Source of the DNA: Neoceratodus forsteri
Taxonomy: Eukaryota > Chordata > Ceratodontiformes > Ceratodontidae
Direction of reading: 5' to 3'
Assembly (NCBI GenBank): GCA_016271365.2
Contig: JADMNL010000028.1
Location: 101,531,001 to 101,595,000 of the forward strand
Length of the DNA: 64,000 nucleotides
Positions 53,947 to 63,839 of this stretch are shown here, one piece after another (the stretch's first letter is position 1; each line of letters begins with the position of its first letter). The notes beneath the pieces are model-generated. The model ran no database searches. It worked only from the letters and a program-made list of their open reading frames with translations, and was not told the DNA's origin. The position numbers and the translations under genes were made by a program.

Positions 53947-55500
53947 GTCACAGCCTAAGAAACGAACAGGCCCCACAGGTTTCCAACATGTTCAGAGTGT
54001 GGGGAAACCGTTCGCTAAAGCAGATCCTCATTTAATTTGTGTTATTTGTTTGGGGGTTTGACCACCTCAAGGAGGACTGTGAAACTTGTAAAAACTTCCC
54101 TCAGTTGACGCTTGATAGGTGACTTAAGCGACTGCAAGAGAAAATGTCTGAGAAAACCGCTGAACCGGTAGCACACACTCATAAGGAACCGGGGGACCAG
54201 CCCTCTGACAAGGGTGACTCCTCAGCTACAAAAAGAGACCTGCCGCTAACCTGGCACATTCTGGCAAAAGGAAAAAAAAAAGAAAAGCACTCAGTGGTTG
54301 AACCGCAACCAAAGGCATCGGTTTCAACCGCTGAGGAGATAGCGAATGCTATTCGTATAATTCAGTCTCTTCAGGGCAGCCCAGTTTCTATTGAGAAACG
54401 ATCACATCTGTCTACCACAAGTTCCACTTCAGTTTCCGGTTTAGTGGGACCTGAATTAGACACTTATGGAGAGGAATATGAAGAGGAAGCTGACGATGAC
54501 AATGAAGAGGACTTTGGGGAGCCCATTGAACCGGATATCTTCCCAGATCCTCACAGACCTGATTCCCCTGATAAGGGAACCGAAGATTTTACATCTCATT
54601 TCCTATTTATCAGACCGGTTGCTCAGTCCTTGGATCTTCCCACTCAAGAATCCACTGATGAGGAGGAAGAACAAAATTACAAAGAGATGATGGATGTGCC
54701 AACCCTTGAAAGGGTTTTGTTGCCCATCCATAAATCCCTAAAGAAACAGGTCCTGAAGGTACTGCATGTCCCCACTTCCATTCCACCCTTGAAAAGAAAA
54801 GTGGATAAGAAGTACTGGGTGGCTAAGGGTGGAGCAGAGTTCTTCTTTGGGCACCCTAGCCATGAGGGAGTGGTACAGGCTGCAGCCTGTGATAAGGCTG
54901 GCGTCCCCTTGTCATCACACCCTCCTGATAAAGACTCCAGGAGAATGGACTCCATTGCTAAGAAACAGTATTTGGGGTATTCTCTTGCAATAAGGCAGGC
55001 CTCTTATGTGGCCTATGTTGCGAGGTACCAGAGGACTTTGTGGGACACTGTGAAGGAAATCACAAAGTCTGTTCCAGCCCCTATGGCAGCAGGCTTAGGA
55101 GAAGCTGCAGAAAGGGGCATAGAGGCATCTAAAGTGCAATTTCATATGATGGTGGACAGTAATGACACTGCTGCCAGACAAATGGCCTCTTCCATATCTT
55201 TAAGAAGGTTTGCCTGGCTCAGCACAACTAACCTGACTTAGGACACCCAGTCCAAAGCAATGGACTTCCCCTGTGAGCCTCTGTCTCTTTTTGGTGAGCA
55301 GACAGAGGCTTACATGAAGAAAATGGATAAGTACAAAACAGCTTATCAAAGTGCTGCTGCTAAAGAGAAGCCCTCTACACCTGTAAGCAGCAAGCCAGGG
55401 GTCACAGAGACAGGCCTTATAGGCCATTCTTTCAGCCCCAAGCTTTCCCCCATACCAACAGTACCAGCAGCAGAGGGGCTACTTTAGAGGCAGGGGCAGA
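53947..55500 (+). pseudogene. DIRS-C2 gag-like ORF
   Basis: ATG 53,947 gives MSQPKKRTGPTGFQH. The Cys/His motif follows but is broken by a frameshift (AKADPHLICVICLG). ORF 54,144-55,241 (365 aa) holds an acidic middle (EEYEEEADDDNEEDFG), the domain MMDVPTLERVLLPIHKS, AEFFFGHPSHEGVV, then YVAYVARYQRTLWD and RRFAWLSTTNL. The tail (FGEQTEAYMKKMDKYKTAY) lies in 55,260-55,487. It aligns with C1 throughout. Confidence 0.8.
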
Positions 55501-55859
55501 AAGGGTGGTAACCGGATAGTCTCTAGCACTCAGCCAGCTTCCCAACCTAAGCAGACACCCTGAGAGGTCTGCTCGGGTCACCTCCCCAGTACAAGTAAGA
55601 GGCAGGTTGGCCCACTACCTCCAGGAATGGAAATCCATTACCACAGACAAGTGGGTCCTGGAGGTAGTGGGCTAAGGTCTGACTCTCAGTTTCAAATTAA
55701 AACCAAGGCTGAGGGCAAAAGTTTTTCGACCTTCCTCCCCAGCAGAGATCCTGTTGCTAGAGAAGGAAGTATTAAATCTCCTATCCCTAGGGGCAATAGA
55801 GTCAGTTCCCTGGCAACAGAGGGGAGAAAGGCCTCTATTCAAGATACTTCCTCACTATC

Positions 55860-56400
55860 AAGAAAACGGAGTGGTGACCCATATTGGATCTCAGACATCT
55901 AAACAAGCATTTACTGAAACCAAAATTCAAAATGGTCACTCTGTCTACAATTCTGCCCACTTTAAAGTCAGATGATTGGTTGGCATCCCTAGACCTCAAG
56001 GATGTATACTTCCACATCCCAGTGAGACAGTCACACAGAAAATTTCTCAGGTTCAGACTGCCTTCAGGCCATTACCAGTTTAGGGCAATGCCTTTCAGTC
56101 TCACTTCTGCTCCAAGGGTGTCTCACAAATGTCTGGCTGTAGTTGTGGCACACCAAAGAGGCAAGGAGTGGCAGTATTTCCCTATTTGGACAATTGGTTA
56201 GTCATAGGGCAAACTCCTCAACAGGTCAAGCAGTCCCTGGTACTCACACAGGATCTTCTGCAGTTCCTGGGGTTTCTGATAAATCAGAAAAAGTCAGTAC
56301 TGCAATCAGTCCAGCTCCTAGAATTCACATGGGCTCAACTGGATTCAGTGAAAGGAAAAGCTTTTCTTCCACAGGAAAGGATAATCAACTTAGAACAGTT
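55860..56400 (+). pseudogene. DIRS-C2 reverse transcriptase
   Basis: 55,884-56,201: DLRHLNKHLLKPKFKM, LASLDLKDVYFHIPV, FRAMPFSLTSAPRVSHKCL. After a shift, 56,129-56,752: AVFPYLDNWLVIGQTP, LLEFTWAQLDSVKGKA. The catalytic box is YLDN as in DIRS-D, so it is inactive. C1 at the same place has YLDD. Confidence 0.85.
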
Positions 56401-57449
56401 GGCAAGCTCTTTCAAACCTTACAGTCTCAGGCCTGCCAGACACTTCCTACAATTGTTGGGCCACATGGCAGCATCAACAGCTACAGTGCTAGGTGCAAGG
56501 TTTCAGATGAGAGATGTTCAATATCATCTAAGACAATACTGGTTCCAGAAGAAAGATTCACTGTCAAAGCTGTTCCCAGTAACTCAAACCTTCATGCAGG
56601 CCCTGCAGTGGTGGCTAGAGGAAGAGAACCTCAGACAGGAAGTTCCCTTCTTGCAGGTACAACCCTCCTGGGTGCTTACCACAGATGCATCCCTCCTAGG
56701 GTGGGGAGCACATCTAGAGGAGCATACTCTCCATGGTTCATGGTCCAAGTAAGAGTCCCTGTTTCACATCAATCTGCTGAAACTCAGGGTAGTCTTGTTA
56801 GCATTGCAGGCATTTGCCAGCATGCTTCAGGAGAATGTGGTACAGGTCAGAACAGACACAACCACTATGTACTACATCAACAAACAGGGATGCACAAGGT
56901 CCACTCCTCTGTGCACAGAGGCCATGAGAATATGGACCCTGTCTTATTCACTAAATATCCAGTTGTCAGCAGTTCATCTGCCAGGCAGACAATGTCTTGG
57001 CAGATGCATTGAGCAGAATACATCAGAGCCACCATGAATGGTCTCTGAGCAGTCAGATACTACAAGTGGTATTCAGAAGGTGGGAAACTCCAGGGATAGA
57101 CCTCTTTGCCTCACCAGATAACCACCAACTCCCAAGATATTGCTGCAGGCCACCAGTGACAGTTTCAGTACCACTGGATGCACTACTTCTGGACTGGACA
57201 GGAAGTTTCTGTATGCCTTCCCTCGTTTCCCTTGTTACTAAGGGTTCTGATCAAACTCAGATCCCAGCCTGCCACAATGATCCTAATTGCTCCGGATTGG
57301 GCCAGGCAACCTTGATGCTTCTTGGCACTGGACCTGTCAATAGCCAAGCCAGTCAGCCTTCCCAGGAGGCACAACCTACTGACTTCATCCCAGGGCAGGA
57401 TCCTGTATCCGAACCTTCGGTCCCTCAGGCTCAAGGCCTGGCTCTTGAG
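56401..57449 (+). pseudogene. DIRS-C2 connection domain, RNase H and post-RNase H block
   Basis: ARHFLQLLGHMAASTATVLG and LQWWLEEENLRQEV lead into LTTDASLLGWGAHLEE (to 56,752, stop). 56,795-57,037: VQVRTDTTTMYYINKQGCT. 56,997 onward: MADALSRIHQSHHEWS, GIDLFASPDNHQLPRY. The first, third and fourth acidic sites remain; the ELRA site reads KLRV. The tail is shifted. Confidence 0.8.
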
Positions 57450-58470
57450 GACTAGAATATGCCAATCTGCAACTCTCAGAAAGTGTCATGGGGTCCTCAG
57501 GGTTTCAGAAACCCTGTACCAGAAAGATTTATTCTTCCAAGTGGAAAATAGTTTCTGTTTGGTGTCAGAATAAAACCTGAACCATAATCAGGCAGGATTC
57601 CCTGTGGTTCTGGATTACCTTACCCATCTTCACTCTCTAGGCTTAAGGCCTTCCACATTGAAGGTGTATTTGGCTGCAGTTTCTGCTTACCTATCAGCAG
57701 GTAAGACATCATCCCTGGCATCTAACCCTGTGTTCAGGAGATTCTTTAAGGGACTGATACACTTGTAGCCACCTCACTGCACTCCCACTCCAGTATGGGA
57801 TCTTAATATTTGCATAGTACAGCTTATGCAACCACCCTTTGAACCCATGGCAACAGCTGATCTCAAGTATGTGACTTGGAAGACTGTGTTCCTGGTTGCC
57901 ATTACCTCTGCCAGGAGGATCAGTGAACTCCAGGCCTTGTCCATGGAGCCTGATTATGTGGCATTCCATAGAGACAAAGTGGTCCTTGGACAAATAATAA
58001 GTTCCTTCCAAAGGTGGTTTCATATTTTCACATTATTCAGTCCATCACACTTCCAATCTTCTTTACTAACCATTCTACTTCAGATGAACGCAGACTTCAT
58101 AGCTTGGATGTTAAAAGAGCTATTAGCTACTACCTGAAGCTACAAAAGTCATAGAGGGATAGAACCCAACTCTTTTGACTTATGAGGAAGTGGAAAAGGC
58201 AAAGCTGCCACTAAGAGATCCATAGCAAGATGGATTGTGGCATGTATCCAGTTCTGTTATGGCATACAGCCCTTCAAGGGCTCATAGCCCACTCTACAAG
58301 GGGGACAACGATGCCTATAGCAGCTTCAAGAGATATTCTCTACTGAAATCTGCAAAGCAGCTACCTGGAAAACAGTCCACACATTCACTAAGCATTATTA
58401 TTTGGATACCCAGGCCAGGAGCGATGCCAGGTTTGGCACAGTTTTGCAGAGTCTGTTTCCTAAATAGGTC
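57450..58470 (+). pseudogene. DIRS-C2 tyrosine recombinase
   Basis: 57,826-58,137: QPPFEPMATADLKYVTWKT, LVAITSARRISELQALS (catalytic Arg). KRSIARWIVACIQFCY follows near 58,215-58,260. The HSTR box region reads HSTRG only after a frame change (about 58,290-58,310), with the expected central residues altered. FTKHYYLD with the Tyr survives near 58,385-58,410. Degraded. Confidence 0.75.
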
Positions 58471-58496
58471 CTCTGCCTGCCTCCAAAGGCACTGCT

Positions 58497-58840
58497 TGGG
58501 TAGTCTGCAATTGTCAGAATACAGTAAGATTTCCTGGGGTTTGAATTAAACATTACTTACCATAGTAATCTTGTTTCTTGTAAGGGAATCTTTTTTTTTT
58601 TTTTTAAACTTAGATTTTATTCAATTCACTTGCTTATACATTCAAGACAACATTATTGTCAACCCGAGCAACAGTTTACATGCATAGCTCTTAGCACATT
58701 AGTCAACCATTTATACTTGTCAGTTATACTGTTATTTACTCAAAAATGACTTAAAAGAAGATAAAATTATTAAATTATTAAGAACAAGGGAGACAAGTTC
58801 ATAATCTTGAAAGGGAATCTTACTGTATTCTGAGCTCCCA
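58497..58840. repeat. DIRS-C2 internal complementary region, split
   Basis: CTGCAATTGTCAGAATACAG..GATTTCCTGGGGTTTGAA is the reverse complement of the left end. ATTACTTACCATAGTAATC.. and CTTACTGTATTCTGA (58,819-58,833) are the reverse complement of the right end, now at 63,142-63,195. A 219-bp insertion separates the two parts of the second half. Confidence 0.85.
58592..58810 (-). mobile_element. 219-bp poly(A) retrocopy in the C2 ICR
   Basis: Minus-strand insertion: a T-run at 58,592-58,605 is the poly(A) tail, with AATAAA on the minus strand at 58,616-58,621, about 11 nt from it. Direct repeats AAGGGAATCT at 58,582-58,591 and 58,811-58,820. The AT-rich body has no ORF. It is a LINE-mobilised transcript 3' end of unknown parent. 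Confidence 0.8.
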
Positions 58841-59039
58841 CCCTTCCTCTCCTGCTAGGACCGACAAGGCACCGCACACTGCCTGTTACTGACGTTGGAA
58901 AGCTGTGGGTACCTATTAGTTTCTTGGGCATTTGTTGACTTGAGCCTTGGTGATGCCTTTTGTTATTTGAAGGTGTTATCCTACCCTAGTTAGGGTATTC
59001 AGCATTAGTTTAGTTAGCTTAGTATTTTTAGCTTCTGCA

Positions 59040-59191
59040 TGCTTCGTAAGAATCTGACAATTGCAAGAAGTGCAACCAGGGACAGTGGTTTGAAAACCGA
59101 GCTCGAGCCCAACATTCCATCATTAGCATAGGTTCTATTAACCATTTCATCTCTGGGGCAGTCCTATGGTGAGACCATACTGCAATTACGA
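59040..59191 (+). repeat. DIRS-C2 right terminal repeat, inner part
   Basis: Inverted copy of 53,465-53,612. It breaks off at ACTGCAATT(A), where CR1-d begins; the remainder (CAGAATACAGTAAGATTC) resumes at 63,143. Confidence 0.85.
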
Positions 59192-59459
59192 ACCTACGAA
59201 ATTTGCCAGCAGATAAAGGCCTAGAGGTCTATCAAGTCTGCTCGAATGTGCAGCTAGCACCCCTTATTCTGCAGCTGCCCCTCCCTTACACCCTTCCCCT
59301 TCATTAACCCCCCCTTGCCCTGTCCCATCCTCGTTTGAAGCAGTCCACTGTTCTACTGCATACCACTTCTGCAGGTAACGATTCCACCCAGCCACCACCC
59401 TCTCTGTAAAAAGTGTCTCCTCATCTCCTCCTGAACCTTCCTCGCCCAGTCTCATATCA

Positions 59460-60781
59460 TGCCCTGGTGGCCTCCCTCCTTACTTTGAACAGCCCTCTGT
59501 ACCCGTCTTGTTTATTCCTTTCATGTATTTAAAGGTTTCAATCATGTCACCCTGTCTCTCTCCTCCAGTGAGTACATGTTCAACTCCTTCAATCTCCTCT
59601 CGTATGATAAGTCCCCAGCCCCTTGATCATCTTTGTCGCCCTGCGCTGCACCCCCTCCAGTAACTTAATGTCCCTCTCCAGACACGAACACCAGTACTGC
59701 ATGCAGTACTCCAGGTGTGGTCTAACTAATGACCTATACAGTGGCAGAATCACCTCCTCCCTCCTCGAGGATATACCCCTTGCAATACAACCCAGCATTG
59801 TGTTGGCCTTTGCAGCTGCCTCCCTACATTTTGCTGAGTTGTTCATTGACCCTGTAATGAGCACACCCAGATCCTTCTCCTCCTCTGTCTGGGCTAGCTG
59901 CACTCCACCCTAGCTGGTAACTCCTCCTTGGGTTCTTCCTCCCAAAATGCAGCACCTTGCACTTTTTGGCATTAAACCCCAGTTGCCAGGTGTCTGACCA
60001 GGTTTCAAGCTTTGCCAGATCATCCTGCAACCCCTGCCATCCCCTAGGTCATCCACCACCAGCAACCTTGGTATCATCAGCAAACAGACTGATCTTGCTC
60101 TTGATGTCCCATGATATGTCTGCAATGAATATCCCAAACAACACTGGTCCCAACACCGGCCCTGTGGGACACCGCTCATCACTGCCCTTGGGTGAGAGCT
60201 CCCACCCACCACCACCTTTGTTGCCTTCCCTGCAGCCAGTTTCCTACCCATCTCACCAGCTTTGCACCGCCCCTGTGCCTACTAACTTCCTTCCCAGCCT
60301 TCCATGTGGCACCGAGTCAAATGCCTTACTGAAGTCCAGATACAGGACATCCACTGCATGACCCCCTGTCCAGTTGCTCAGTTACCCAGTCATAGAACTC
60401 GACCAGGTTGGATTTGTCAGGATCTGCCACATATGAAACCATGCTGTCTGTTGTCCTGTCGTCCTTTGGCCTCTAGGGAGGGCCACCAGCCTCCTTCAGG
60501 ATAGTCTCCATTAGCTTACCCATGATGGATGTGAGGCTCACTGGTCTGTAGTTTCCCGGTTCATCCTGGGGCCACTCTTGTGGAGGGGCACCACATGAGC
60601 CATCCTCCAGTCCTGAGGTACATACCCGAATGTAGTGAGGTGTTAAATAGGTTCTGCCAAAGGTCCTGCAAGGACCTCTGCCAGCTCCTTCAGTACCCTG
60701 GGGTGGATGCCATCTGGGCCTGGCGCCTTGTCCACCCTCAGTGCCTTCAAACCTCTCTAACTCTGCCTCCATGATTTCCAT
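59460..60781 (-). pseudogene. CR1-d reverse transcriptase
   Basis: Minus-strand pieces: 60,473-60,781 (NYRPVSLTSIMGKLMETI); 59,910-60,251 (SGVPQG); SLFADDTKVAGG spelled at about 60,055-60,092, so FADD is intact at codon level; 59,589-59,903 (EEEKDLGVLITGSM, LVRPHLEYCMQYWCS, VQRRATKMIKG). The C-terminal LFTERVVAGWN is at about 59,390-59,420. Several frameshifts. Confidence 0.85.
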
Positions 60782-61239
60782 CTGTCACCACTCCCCCGCT
60801 TCTGCCATTTCTCCCACCTTGTGTCACTCCCCTTCTCTTTAGTAAATACTGAGCAGACGTGATTCATTTAGTGCTTCCGCCTTATCGCACTCCTGCTTCC
60901 ACCCAACCCCTCCTTCCTAATCCTTACTATGTGGTCCTTACAGCTCCTTTTCTCCCTGTTGTACTTAAAGAAGTCCTTCTCCCTTCTTAATGCCTTGTGC
61001 CAGCCTGAGTTCCGTAGATGCTTTGGCTCCCTTACTGCCCTTGTCACCTCCTTGATTCTGTCAAGTACTCTCTCTGTCCCCCGTTTTCTTGTACTTCCTA
61101 AAGGCAGCTCTTTTCTTCCTTACCTTTCCATGACCTTCTTGCTCAACCAGCTTGGTTTCTTAGTCCTAGCCTTCTTGCTCTGGGCTTTGCAGCAGGTTTT
61201 GGTTGCCTCCACTATCCCCAGCTTTATGAGCTCCCACCT

Positions 61240-62050
61240 CTGGTTAGTAGCCATACTAGATTGAATTCTGGCCAGGTACCCTTTTACCACTTCCCCATCC
61301 CTCCCAAAGTCGGCCTTCTGAAGTCCAGCACTATTGTGCCAGATTCCACGCCTTCCTTGCCCATATCCAATGTGAGCTATACTGAGTGGTGGTCACTCCC
61401 TGACAGCAGTTCCTCCACTGTAAGTTCTCTCACAAAGTCCCCATTTGCCAGCACAAGGTCAAGGGTATTCCCAACCTGGTTGGTTCACTGACCATTTGCA
61501 GCAGGAAGCTGTCCTGGAAGGCATCAAGAAGTACCTGCTCCCTTCTGTTCCTGGTTGTTGGGGTGCTCCAGTCCACTCCTGGCATGTTGAAGTCCCCCAC
61601 AATCACCACACTACCCTTCTCGCAGGTCCTCCTGATCTGTCCCACTAGTTCCCTGTCTAACTACTCTGTCTGAGATGGTGGCCTGTACACCACTCCCATT
61701 CTAAGAATCCTATTCTTGGAATCCTGGATTTGCACCCAAAGTGACTCCGTACTACCCTCCTCCCCTTCCTCCCTTACACACTTCAGTCCTTCCTTCACAT
61801 ATAGTGCCAACCCCCTCTCCTTTCCCAATCACCCTGTCCCTACGAAATAACCTGTACCCTGGTACAGACAGGTCCCAGTCATTATATTGGGTGGCCCATG
61901 TTTACGTGATGGCTGCAATGTCTACCTCTCCCTCTGCCATGAGAACCTGTAACTCTGCAGTTTTCCTCCCAAGGCTCCTAGCATTAAGGGTAACCACCTT
62001 CCACCCTTCCCCCCCCTCGCATCCTGTCCTCCTTTCCTAGCATCCCCAAT
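61240..62050 (-). pseudogene. CR1-d endonuclease
   Basis: The minus strand from about 62,020 reads LNARSLGRKTAELQVLMAEG and IAAIT, the usual CR1 endonuclease start. 61,430-61,645 contains VVIVGDFNMPGVDW (catalytic GDFN), and GSDHHSV follows near 61,390. Stops interrupt it. The enzyme makes the first-strand nick that primes reverse transcription. Confidence 0.8.
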
Positions 62051-63141
62051 AGTACTTGCCATTTGTCCTTTGTCACTGTTATGGGGGGTAAGCTCATATG
62101 ATTTCCCAACCTGTGGTCTCTGCATATCTCTTCCCCAACTGCCACCTCCCACTCCTAGTTTAAATTCCCAACTTCCTCTACATACTCTTCCATCCTCTGT
62201 TTCAACACTTTCTTTCCCTCCTCACTGAAGTGTAGTCTGTGCTTGGCATAGAGACTACTGTCCTCCCAGGTCCCTCCCACCCCCAACAGCCCATACCCTT
62301 TAGCACAACACCAGGTTCTTAGCCATCCGTAAATTCCTCTATTCTCAGCTTTCTTGTTGTGCTTGCCTTGGCACAGGAAGTATCTTGGAAAAGTTACTGA
62401 TCTTCCTGCCCCTCACATAATTGTGCTAGTTCCTCAAACCTCCTCTGGACTATATCCACTGTCTTGTCAGCCAGGTCGTTTGTCCCAAGACGGTAATTAA
62501 ATGAGGCTTGTCCTACCCTTCTATCATATTTCAGAACAGACTGTCCCACCTTCCGCTGTCATTCCTGGCATGGCCTCCACCCAAATGCGACTATGCCTCT
62601 CCCCATGCTACCCCACCTGACTCCTCTTAGTATTGAGTCCCCAGCACTAAGATTCCACCCTCTTACTCCCTGCTTGCTTCCATTCATCTCCCTCTCTCAT
62701 TTCCAGCTCCTCTTCTTCCTCCTGCACATTATTTCCCCCTTTTACCCCTGTTGCAATTCTCCCAGCAGAACTTCCCCCTGCTCCAGTTTGGTCCAGGCAC
62801 TTATCAATTACTCCTCTAATTTCATCATTTCCTTCCTCCACTTTCTTCTTCTCTAGTAGCACAGCTGTTTTCTGAAGTCCCTTCACAAATGCCCGCCCTC
62901 TCTCTTCATAATAACCTGTTCTCTCCTTTCCACTCCATGACTTTTGTCACTTCTTCACCTCCCTCACAAATCCCTATCTCCTCCTTCCATTTGTCTTTTG
63001 TCTCCTGACCTGGCTTCCCCAGCAATCGTTCTTCCTGGCCTGGGCCCTTTGTCTCTGCTTCCTTCTTCTGACCTCTCCTCACCACTGTTGGCTTAAATCG
63101 CCCTCCCTCATCTCCCCTTCTTCCTCCCTCCAGTATTGGGC
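62051..63141 (-). pseudogene. CR1-d 5' region, possible ORF1
   Basis: On the minus strand 62,647-62,886 encodes a charged, helix-prone segment rich in Glu/Lys (EEEEELEMREGDEWK). This could be the CR1 ORF1 coiled-coil region. The rest is purine-rich (pyrimidine-rich on the plus strand) with no motif I recognise. Confidence 0.4.
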
Positions 63142-63195
63142 AGAATACAGTAAGATTCCCTTAGAAGAAACAAGATTACTATGGTAAGTAATGTT
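63142..63195 (+). repeat. DIRS-C2 right terminus after CR1-d
   Basis: CAGAATACAGTAAGATTC, then AACAAGATTACTATGGTAAG to TAATGTTT. This is the reverse complement of the ICR second half. GGTAAGTAA (63,183-63,191) is the donor-like string. Confidence 0.85.
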
Positions 63196-63800
63196 TTCTT
63201 TTAGTTGCAATTACTTCTGCTCAAAGGATTTCCGAGCTTCAGGCCCTCGTGTGTAAGGAGCCTCATTTGATTTTCCACAGAGACTGGGTGGCTCTGTGTA
63301 CAAATCCTAAGTTCCTACCAAAAGTAGTCTCGGAGTTCATGTTGAATCAGGCTATACACTTACCTGTGTATTATCCTGAGCACCTTAACCAAGAGGAAGC
63401 CATTCTGCACACACTGGATGTGCACAGAATTTTACATTACTACACTAATCAAACGAGGTCGGTCCACAGAACGGACCAGCTTTTTGCTTCCTTTGTGCCC
63501 AAAAGAGAGGGCATGGCAGTTTCCAGTGTTTGTCCAGTTGGTTTGCATTCTGTTTTGTTATCAGAAGTATAACAAACCCCTTCCGGGGGAAGTTAAAGGG
63601 CACTCAACCAGAGGTGTATAGCTGCATCTACTGTGTGTTTCAGAAATGTTTCTGCCACTGAAATATGTGCAGCAGCCACTTGGAGCTCTGACCATACCTT
63701 CACGAAGCATTACAGTCCAAACATTGCCTCTTGATGCAGGGCAGACTTTGGACTGGCCATCTTTCAGGGCCTTCTGTCTTGACTCCCTGTTTCTTCTGCA
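63196..63800 (+). pseudogene. DIRS-D tyrosine recombinase, C-terminal half
   Basis: VAITSAQRISELQAL holds the catalytic Arg region (other copies SARRISEL). Then 63,249-63,572: LIFHRDWVALCTNPKFLPKV, LHTLDVHRILHYY. After a shift, KGHSTRGV (His-x-x-Arg, about 63,595-63,620), then ATWSSDHTFTKHYSPN with Tyr at about 63,708. The catalytic residues survive but the frame is broken at least twice. It joins 53,440. Confidence 0.8.
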
Positions 63801-63839
63801 GACCTTTATCCTGCCTCCCATGTTCAGTCTTTGCCTGAA

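Larger units (their letters stand above)
59192..63141 (-). mobile_element. CR1-d LINE, near full length
   Basis: About 3.95 kb on the minus strand. The 3' end at 59,192 has the GTTCGTA-type tail shared with CR1-a. RT, endonuclease and a low-complexity ORF1-like region follow in order. It is inserted in the C2 right terminal repeat with no clear target duplication, as is common for CR1. It belongs to the CR1-a family. Confidence 0.85.
53441..63195 (+). mobile_element. DIRS-C2, complete DIRS inside DIRS-D recombinase
   Basis: Related to C1 in gag, pol and YR but with a different terminal repeat body. Without later insertions it is about 5.6 kb. Left terminal repeat 53,441-53,612; right repeat 59,040-59,191 plus 63,142-63,195, split by CR1-d. 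The ICR (58,497-58,840) is split by a small retrocopy. Insertion point precision is a few bases because the T-rich core is ambiguous. Confidence 0.85.
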
